Source: Alphaproteobacteria bacterium (lineage in GTDB: Bacteria; Pseudomonadota; Alphaproteobacteria; Sphingomonadales; Emcibacteraceae). Taken from it: a stretch of 22,374 nt of DNA. The notes under the pieces are model-generated. The model was not told the DNA's origin. It saw nothing but the letters and a program-made list of their open reading frames with translations, and did no database searches. The position numbers were made by a program, and so were the translations under genes. Location: NCBI GenBank assembly GCA_002401545.1, contig NVTJ01000007.1, positions 1-22,374 of the forward strand, given 5' to 3'. Position 1 is the first letter of the stretch, and the number at the start of each line of letters is the position of its first letter. This document shows positions 14,548 to 20,637 of this stretch, piece by piece.

Positions 14548-16833
14548 ATGTCTGACCCATTTGATATTGATAATCTTGCCGAAGGTGATATTCCCTTTGA
14601 TGGCCCCGTGGAGAATACTGCCCCGGCCTATATGGAAGGTCTGAATCCGCCGCAAAGGCAAGCCGCCACCACCATCAACGGTCCGCTTCTGGTGCTGGCC
14701 GGGGCCGGAACCGGTAAAACCCGTGTCCTGATCACCCGCCTTGCCCATATCCTGACCACGGGCAGTGGTTTTCCCGGACAGATTCTGGCGGTGACTTTCA
14801 CCAACAAGGCTGCGGCAGAGATGAAAGAACGGGTGGGGGCGATCATTGGCGATGCGGTCGAAGCCATGTATTGGCTGGGCACTTTTCACGCCATTGGGGT
14901 TAAAATCCTGCGCAATCACGGCAATCTTGTGGGGCTGAAAAGTAATTTTACCATTCTGGACAGCGATGATCAACTGCGCCTCGTCAAACAGATTGTCCGC
15001 ACCCATGATATTGATGAGAAAAGATGGAACCCGCGTATTCTGGCGGGGCTGATTGATGGCTGGAAGAACCGGGGGCTGCTGCCCTCACAAGTGCCGGGCG
15101 CAGAAGCCCGGAATTATGCCGAAGGCAAGGGCATCACCCTTTATGCCGAATATCAGGCCCGGCTTAAAACGCTGAATGCCGCCGATTTCGGCGATCTTAT
15201 CCTGCTCTGTCTGGTTCTGTTTCAAAACAACCCGGACGTTCTGGCCGACTATCAACGGCGGTTTCGCTATATTCTGGTGGATGAATATCAGGACACCAAT
15301 GTGGCCCAGTATCTTCTGCTGAGACTTTTGGCCCAGGGGCATAAAAATATCTGCTGTGTGGGCGATGATGACCAGTCCATTTATGGCTGGCGTGGGGCGG
15401 AAGTGGGTAATATCCTGCGCTTTGAACAAGATTTCAAGGATGCTCAAATCATAAGGCTGGAACAGAATTACCGTTCGACAAAGCATATTCTGGGTGCCTC
15501 CGGCGGCTTGATCGAAGGGAATGTCGGGCGGCTCGGCAAGACACTGTGGACCGAGAGGGAAGGCGGCGAAAAAGTAACCGTCAACCCGGTTTGGGACGGG
15601 CGCGAGGAAGCCCGGAACATTGGTGAGATGATCGAAGACCGCCAGCGCAAACAGCAAAGCTTAAGCGAAATGGCCATCCTTGTGCGGGCCGGTTTCCAGA
15701 CCCGTGAATTTGAGGAACGTTTCCTCACCCTCGGCATTCCCTACAGGATTATCGGCGGCTTCCGTTTCTACGAACGGGCCGAAATCCGCGATGTAATCGC
15801 CTATCTGCGCCATGTGCATAATCCCCATGACAGCCTGGCCTTTGAACGCATTATCAATGTGCCCAAACGCGGCATCGGTGCCGCCACGGTGAACAAGCTG
15901 CACAATATTTCCCGGCAGGATAACTGTTCCTTATCCGACGCGGCGGCCCGAATTATTCAAACAGACAACCTGCGCGGCAAGGCCAGAGGTACATTGAGCA
16001 GATTACTGGATGACTTCGCCCGCTGGCGGGATCAGGCACAGGATAATGACCATATTGCCCTGACCGAAACCATATTGGAGGAAAGCGGCTATAGTGACAT
16101 GTGGCGCATGGATAAATCGCCGGACGCGGAAGGCAAGCTGGAAAATCTGGGCGAACTGATTCGCGCCATGGAGCCTTTTGAAGGACTGGATGAATTTCTG
16201 GAGCATATCGCGCTGGTGATGGAAAATTCCCGAAATGACACCCAGGATAAAATCAGCATCATGACCCTTCACGGCTCCAAGGGACTGGAATTTGAAACTG
16301 TCTTTCTGCCCGGTTGGGAAGAAGACCTGTTTCCCAGCAAGAAATCACTGGAAGAGCAGGGGGAAAAGGGGTTAGAGGAAGAACGGCGCCTTGCCTATGT
16401 GGGCCTGACCCGGGCCAAAAAAGAAGCCCATATCTTCCATGTGGCCTCACGCTATCTTTACGGTAATTACACCAGCCCCATACCGTCGCGCTTTATCAGC
16501 GAACTGCCCGCAGACCATGTGGAATTCAAACCATCTCAGGGCATGTATGGCCAGGAAACCCAGAAGGCGACAGCCAAGGGGTTCTCCGATTCTCCCCGGA
16601 GCTGGTCTCAAGGGTATATCTCACCTCAACTGAACCGAAGCAAAGCAAAAACGGGAATCTCTCAGCCCAGAAGAAAGACCGCCACAACATCTGCCTATAA
16701 AATCAGCGACCGGGTGTTTCATGACAAATTTGGTTATGGTGTCATCATGGCATGTGACGGTAACAAGCTGGAAGTGGACTTTGAAAAAGGCTCCCTCCGC
16801 AAAATCATGGATAATTTCGTCAGCCCCGCCTGA
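14548..16833 (+). CDS. uvrD: UvrD/PcrA-type DNA helicase
   Basis: A superfamily 1A 3'-5' DNA helicase used in nucleotide excision and mismatch repair and in clearing replication obstacles; 761 aa, normal. Motifs in order: Q motif LNPPQRQA (32-39), Walker A AGAGTGKT (51-58), motif Ia VTFTNKAAAEMKER, DEYQD Walker B (245-249), motif III VGDDDQSIYGWRGA, motif IV LEQNYRST, motif V MTLHGSKGLEFETVFLPGWEEDLFPS and motif VI EERRLAYVGLTRAKK. The C-terminal Tudor-like domain is present (ISDRVFHDKFGYGVI...LEVDFEKGSLRKIMDNFV), which in PcrA/UvrD contacts RNA polymerase. The ribosome site before ATG 14548 is weak. It lies 29 bp after the CLC stop, so may be read through from it, and ends 14 bp before the convergent DUF2807 gene. 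Confidence 0.95.
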   Translation: MSDPFDIDNLAEGDIPFDGPVENTAPAYMEGLNPPQRQAATTINGPLLVLAGAGTGKTRVLITRLAHILTTGSGFPGQILAVTFTNKAAAEMKERVGAIIGDAVEAMYWLGTFHAIGVKILRNHGNLVGLKSNFTILDSDDQLRLVKQIVRTHDIDEKRWNPRILAGLIDGWKNRGLLPSQVPGAEARNYAEGKGITLYAEYQARLKTLNAADFGDLILLCLVLFQNNPDVLADYQRRFRYILVDEYQDTNVAQYLLLRLLAQGHKNICCVGDDDQSIYGWRGAEVGNILRFEQDFKDAQIIRLEQNYRSTKHILGASGGLIEGNVGRLGKTLWTEREGGEKVTVNPVWDGREEARNIGEMIEDRQRKQQSLSEMAILVRAGFQTREFEERFLTLGIPYRIIGGFRFYERAEIRDVIAYLRHVHNPHDSLAFERIINVPKRGIGAATVNKLHNISRQDNCSLSDAAARIIQTDNLRGKARGTLSRLLDDFARWRDQAQDNDHIALTETILEESGYSDMWRMDKSPDAEGKLENLGELIRAMEPFEGLDEFLEHIALVMENSRNDTQDKISIMTLHGSKGLEFETVFLPGWEEDLFPSKKSLEEQGEKGLEEERRLAYVGLTRAKKEAHIFHVASRYLYGNYTSPIPSRFISELPADHVEFKPSQGMYGQETQKATAKGFSDSPRSWSQGYISPQLNRSKAKTGISQPRRKTATTSAYKISDRVFHDKFGYGVIMACDGNKLEVDFEKGSLRKIMDNFVSPA

Positions 16834-16847
16834 GTTCTAAAAGATAT

Positions 16848-17621
16848 TCAACGGATAGTCACATGGCTTTTCTTGTCTGTCCGGTCTTTGACGTGCATTG
16901 GCTTACCATAAACATTCACCTCACCGGCCCCCTTCACATCCACCTCAAGCGACCCGCTGGCAAAAACATCAAGATCACCGGAACCAAAAATAACCGCATC
17001 AACATCATTGCATTTGTAATTCTTGCCGGCAAAATTACCAGAGCCGTAGATATTGACCTCCAACTCTCTACATTCTCCCGCCAAGGCCACTGACCCACTG
17101 CCATTGACATCAATCTGGCTTTCCCTTGCGTTAAATGACGCACTGCTCAGACTACCTGAACCGTTGACTTCTACCTTTAATTCCTCGCTGGAACCTTCAA
17201 AGTCAACCTGCCCGGAACCATTCACGACAACGATAAAGTAGCTGCCATGAATATCCTTGATGTCCACATCCGCAGAGCCATTAAGGGTAATTTTCTTCAT
17301 CTTTGGCATGGAAATCGTAATTTCCGGCGGGTCTCCATACCATGAACTAAAATGATTTTTTTTATTTTCAATGACCAGAGTCTGACCTTTGACATAGATC
17401 TTGATATATTTAAGATCCTTCTCATCGGCCTTGACATTCAAACCATAATCTTTGCCGACCTGAACGTTCACATCGGCAAGAATATTGACACTGACTTTGA
17501 TGAATTCGTCCAGTCCATAATCCTGTTCGCCCATAACGACCATATGGTCATCGCTTGAAGCCATATATAAAATCGCCCCGATGGCAAAGGCTGCTATCCC
17601 GAAAAGTTTCATATAGTTCAT
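16848..17621 (-). CDS. DUF2807 (head GIN domain) beta-helix protein, exported
   Basis: A 257-aa protein of the DUF2807/head-GIN family, thought to be cell-surface or periplasmic beta-solenoid proteins of unknown function. A hydrophobic N-terminus (MKLFGIAAFAIGAILYMASS) looks like a signal peptide or anchor. After FIKVSVNILADVNVQVG and the DPPEITISMPKMKKITL strand, seven rungs each begin with a Gly-Ser or Gly-Ala turn: NGS 114, NGSG 134, NGSG 153, NGSG 173, YGSG 192, FGSG 212 and KGAG 230, about 20 residues apart. This spacing is expected of a right-handed beta-helix. The start may be ATG 17621 or ATG 17612 (MKLF); neither has a strong ribosome site. It is divergent from prmA. Two cysteines (C184, C204) lie in neighbouring rungs. 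Confidence 0.85.
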   Translation of the reverse strand: MNYMKLFGIAAFAIGAILYMASSDDHMVVMGEQDYGLDEFIKVSVNILADVNVQVGKDYGLNVKADEKDLKYIKIYVKGQTLVIENKKNHFSSWYGDPPEITISMPKMKKITLNGSADVDIKDIHGSYFIVVVNGSGQVDFEGSSEELKVEVNGSGSLSSASFNARESQIDVNGSGSVALAGECRELEVNIYGSGNFAGKNYKCNDVDAVIFGSGDLDVFASGSLEVDVKGAGEVNVYGKPMHVKDRTDKKSHVTIR

Positions 17622-17762
17622 TTACGGCTACCCTTGACAACTTAATACTCACACACTCATAACATAATGTTCCAGGTTGGTATAAGTCACTTATCATACA
17701 AAATAACCCCGGCAATGCGCAAGACGGCTTGTCTCAGAATCAGCCTGCTTGACCGCATTCCA

Positions 17763-17786
17763 CAGTTATTTTATGGACAATAACTG
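17763..17786. promoter_or_regulatory. Perfect 8-bp inverted repeat in prmA upstream region
   Basis: CAGTTATT (17763-17770) and AATAACTG (17779-17786) are exact reverse complements separated by 8 nt. The site is 80 bp before the prmA start, in the divergent spacer between the DUF2807 gene and prmA. It could be an operator for a dimeric regulator or an RNA hairpin. No T-run follows, so it is unlikely to be a terminator. Confidence 0.4.
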
Positions 17787-17866
17787 CTGATTGGTAATTT
17801 TCTGCCGCAATAAATACTTTTACTGTATAACCACCAGAATCCACAACAGAAGGACAGAGGCGGCAT

Positions 17867-18793
17867 ATGACAAGCTGGAAAATCAAACTCAGTCTGGCTC
17901 GGGAACTGATTCCCGTGGTGCAGGAAATTATCTATGGTCTGGACGGGAATAATTGCCCAACCCTGTCCGATTTCGAAATTGAGGACGGCCATAATATCCG
18001 GTCTCTGGAAGCCTTCTTCATTCAAAAGCCTGACCTGAAACTATTTCGGGAAAGGCTCGCCAGTATTTTACCTTCTTTTGATCTGTCCCTCAGCGGGATT
18101 ACCCTGCTGGAAATAAAACAAAAAGACTGGGTATCAGAATCCCAGAAATTATTACAGCCGGTGGATACAGGGCTTTTCTTTATTTACGGCAGTCATGATG
18201 CCCATAGAATTCCCGACAACCGCATAAGCCTTCTGGTGGAAGCAGGGCAGGCGTTCGGCACAGGCCAGCATGAAACCACCCACGGCTGCCTTCTGGCCAT
18301 CGGGGAATTAGCCGAAGACCTCACGGGAGATGATAAAAACCCTCAAACCGCCCTCGATCTGGGGTGCGGCTCTGGTCTCCTCGCGCTTGCCATGTGCAAA
18401 GTCTGGCCCATTACTATCGTCGCCAGCGATATTGACCCCATCGCCACTGGCACCACAATCCTGAATGCGGCGGCAAACCGGGTTCCAGTTGTGGGCCTGA
18501 AATCCGGTGATACAGGTATCGCGGTCCTCACCAGTGATGGTTTTGAGGACAATGAGCTTGGTCAGGCCGGACCCTATGATGTGATTGTCGCTAATATTCT
18601 GGCAAAACCCTTACAGGATATGGCGCCGGACATTGTGGAAAATCTGTCCGGGGGGGGAAGTTTGATTTTATCCGGTTTACTCGGCACACAGGAAAAGGCG
18701 GTTTGCGCCGCCTATGCCAAAGAAGGAATGACGCTGGTCAGGCGTTACGTGCGGGGGGAATGGCATAGTCTGATGCTACAGCATACGGCATAA
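17867..18793 (+). CDS. prmA: Ribosomal protein L11 methyltransferase
   Basis: SAM-dependent methyltransferase that trimethylates ribosomal protein L11 in the cytoplasm; 308 aa, normal for PrmA. The N-terminal substrate-recognition domain (about 1-95) is followed by the family motif AFGTGQHETT (129-138), then the SAM-binding motif LDLGCGSGLLALA (163-175) and the acidic SDIDP (187-191) that contacts the ribose. The active-site motif is VANILAKPL, the PrmA variant of NPPY. The C-terminal part GGGSLILSGLLGTQEKAVCAAYAKEGM is typical. GAGG at 17857-17860 with 6-nt spacing supports ATG 17867. The stop at 18793 falls in the A-run that becomes the T-run of the convergent terminator. Confidence 0.95.
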   Translation: MTSWKIKLSLARELIPVVQEIIYGLDGNNCPTLSDFEIEDGHNIRSLEAFFIQKPDLKLFRERLASILPSFDLSLSGITLLEIKQKDWVSESQKLLQPVDTGLFFIYGSHDAHRIPDNRISLLVEAGQAFGTGQHETTHGCLLAIGELAEDLTGDDKNPQTALDLGCGSGLLALAMCKVWPITIVASDIDPIATGTTILNAAANRVPVVGLKSGDTGIAVLTSDGFEDNELGQAGPYDVIVANILAKPLQDMAPDIVENLSGGGSLILSGLLGTQEKAVCAAYAKEGMTLVRRYVRGEWHSLMLQHTA

Positions 18794-18826
18794 AAAAACC
18801 GCGATAACCCTATGGGCTATCACGGT
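18792..18826 (-). terminator. Rho-independent terminator of the repeat-protein gene
   Basis: Read on the minus strand, a 13-position stem with two mismatches (18826-18814 with 18810-18798) and a 3-nt loop is followed by seven T residues (complement of 18792-18798). The core pairs are ACCG/CGGT, GATA/TATC and CCC/GGG. It lies 25 bp after the stop of the minus-strand gene at 18851. On the plus strand the same hairpin follows prmA but lacks a T-run, so it may protect the prmA mRNA rather than terminate it. Confidence 0.85.
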
Positions 18827-18850
18827 CACTTAAATACTGCTCCAAATGGC

Positions 18851-19231
18851 TTAAGCCACCTGCACGTTCAGGTCGTTATCATTGCTGTGCGCTGGCACGA
18901 AACCTTTATCATGCAAAAGGTCCATGAAATCATGATGCTCAACGGGCATCTCAATATTCCAAACCAGCTTGCCAGCCATTTCATTGACAATGGAAACCAC
19001 ATTGAAAGGGATTTTCCCGTTATCATTGCTGGGCTCTGGTATGAAACCACTGTCCCGCATGAGGTCCATAAAGTCATAATGTCCGGCGGGCTGCTCAATC
19101 TTCGAAGACAGTCTGGCAACCAATCCCTTAAATGCGGAAACCACATTGTTTGTATTCATATCTGTCTGAGGAGCAAAACCCTTGTCCTTCAACAGATCCA
19201 TGAAATTGTATCCTGATACAAAATTTGTCAT
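18851..19231 (-). CDS. Unrecognised protein with FMDL...GF.P internal repeats
   Basis: I do not recognise this 126-aa protein. It has no signal peptide or membrane segment. FMDLxxDxGFxP occurs three times: FMDLLKDKGFAP from residue 10, FMDLMRDSGFIP from 54 and FMDLLHDKGFVP from 102. Between them is a second repeated part, NNVVSAFKGLVARLSSKIEQP (28-48) versus FNVVSIVNEMAGKLVWNIEMP (76-96), so the protein is about two and a half units of 44-48 residues. SNDN follows repeats 2 and 3, and the C-terminus is NDNDLNVQVA. AAGG (complement of 19241-19244) with 9-nt spacing supports ATG 19231, and a terminator with T7 follows. Differences between repeat copies often fall at third positions of this frame (GAC/GAT, TTT/TTC, CTC/CTT), which indicates selection on this protein and not on the opposite open frame. 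Confidence 0.8.
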   Translation of the reverse strand: MTNFVSGYNFMDLLKDKGFAPQTDMNTNNVVSAFKGLVARLSSKIEQPAGHYDFMDLMRDSGFIPEPSNDNGKIPFNVVSIVNEMAGKLVWNIEMPVEHHDFMDLLHDKGFVPAHSNDNDLNVQVA

Positions 19232-19533
19232 TGATCTTAACCTTTTTTATTAAAAAAACCTGTTGAATATAAATTCTTAATTTCTCCGCCGCGACGTTCA
19301 TTCGCCTGACGATGAGTTATATTTAAGATATGGATCAAAGAATGAGTAGAGGATGTTTTTGCATTACGGCTATGCGTTTAGCGCATGGCTTTATCGAAAG
19401 CTACTGAATATTCGCATGCCGAGAATCAAAATTTATTTTAATATTAATTTTTATAGTTGTTTTTATCTTTAAAATTATATACAAAATAAACTTAAAAATA
19501 CATAAAAAAAATTTTATATAATGGAGTTTAATA
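19232..19533. other. AT-rich divergent intergenic region
   Basis: This 302-bp spacer must hold the promoters of the FMDL-repeat gene (leftward) and of the flavin oxidoreductase (rightward). The 100 bp nearest the oxidoreductase are almost all A and T. It contains a short inverted repeat, ATGCG (19372-19376) and CGCAT (19382-19386), and a 21-residue open frame at 19342-19407. I cannot assign a -35/-10 pair with confidence. Confidence 0.5.
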
Positions 19534-20637
19534 ATGTCAGGGCAAAATAGTTTATTCACACGAAATAAATTTCGTCTCGGTTTGTTTGCGGCCAATTGTT
19601 CAAGCGGTATGGCGGTAACCAAAATCCCGGAACGATGGGTTAACAACTGGGATAACAATATAAAAATGGCCCAGATTGCAGACCGGGCCGGGATTGATTT
19701 CCTGCTTCCAATTGCGCGTTGGGTTGGATATGGCGGCGATACAAATTTTCATGGCAGTGTTCTGGAAACCATAACCTGGGCAGCGGGACTTCTGGCCAAA
19801 ACCGAGAATATCAATGTATTTGCCACCATTCACACGGTCTTTAACCACCCCGGTGTTGCGGCAAAACAGATGGCAACAATCGATCAAATGTCTGGAGGGC
19901 GCGCAGGTTTAAACGTGGTATGTGGCTGGAACAAGCCAGAGTATGAGGCCTTTGGCCTGAGTCTGCCCGATGATCACGAAACGCGTTACCGTTATGGGCA
20001 GGAATGGTTTGAGATTGTTTCCAAGTTATGGACAGAAACAGAAGCCTTTAATTGGGATGGTGAGTATTTTACCTTAAAAAACATCTATGGAGACCCCCGG
20101 CCAGTTCGAAATACCGTGCCCATATTTAATGCTGCCGGATCGGTGGAAGGGCGTGATTTTGCCACAACAAATGCAAATTTTCTATTCACATCCATGATCG
20201 AGCATGAAAAATCGAAACAGGAAATCAAAGACCTGAAAGCACAGGCTCAGGCAAAAGGCCGTGCGATCGACATGCTTACCTTCTCTTATATCGTTTGTCG
20301 GCCAACCCAGAAAGAAGCGGATGATTTTCACCAATATTATGCCCGTGATAATGCCGATTGGGCCGCGGTCGACAATATTGTCAATTTGATGTTCCAGCAT
20401 GCCCAGTCTTTTCCCCCGGACATGTTGCAGGACCTGAAGGGCCGTTTTGCCGGTGGCCATGGCGGCGTACCCCTTGTCGGTACCCCGGAGGTTGTTGCTG
20501 AAGGATTGATCAATCTGTACAAAGCCGGATTTGCCGGGACCACATTGTCCTTTGTGAATTATGCGGAAGAATTGCCCTATTTTGCCGAAACTGTTCTGCC
20601 GATATTAGAAGCCGAGGGCATCAGAGTTCCCTTTTAG
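19534..20637 (+). CDS. LLM-class flavin-dependent monooxygenase (SsuD/RutA-like)
   Basis: A 367-aa luciferase-like (bacterial luciferase/SsuD/RutA/SfnG group) FMN-dependent oxidoreductase, expected to be a TIM-barrel enzyme working with reduced flavin from a separate reductase. Typical elements are FRLGLFAANCSSGMAVTKIP (13-32), AQIADRAGIDFLLPIARWVGYGG (46-68), ATIHTVFNHPGVAAKQMATIDQMSGGRAGLNVVCGWNKPEYEAFG (97-141) and NAAGSVEGRDFA (199-210). The GWNKPEYEAFGL stretch is closest to RutA- and dimethylsulfone-type enzymes, but no rut, ssu or sfn partner gene is in the window, so the substrate (sulfonate, sulfone, pyrimidine or other) is open. GGAG at 19523-19526, 7 nt before ATG 19534, fixes the start. 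The stop overlaps ligA tail-to-tail by 17 bp. Confidence 0.9.
   Translation: MSGQNSLFTRNKFRLGLFAANCSSGMAVTKIPERWVNNWDNNIKMAQIADRAGIDFLLPIARWVGYGGDTNFHGSVLETITWAAGLLAKTENINVFATIHTVFNHPGVAAKQMATIDQMSGGRAGLNVVCGWNKPEYEAFGLSLPDDHETRYRYGQEWFEIVSKLWTETEAFNWDGEYFTLKNIYGDPRPVRNTVPIFNAAGSVEGRDFATTNANFLFTSMIEHEKSKQEIKDLKAQAQAKGRAIDMLTFSYIVCRPTQKEADDFHQYYARDNADWAAVDNIVNLMFQHAQSFPPDMLQDLKGRFAGGHGGVPLVGTPEVVAEGLINLYKAGFAGTTLSFVNYAEELPYFAETVLPILEAEGIRVPF

Noticed and set aside
18812..19216. 134-codon open frame on the plus strand opposite the FMDL-repeat gene
   Set aside because: Its ATG lies inside the terminator hairpin, and the repeat copies vary at third positions of the minus-strand frame, so the minus strand is the coding one.
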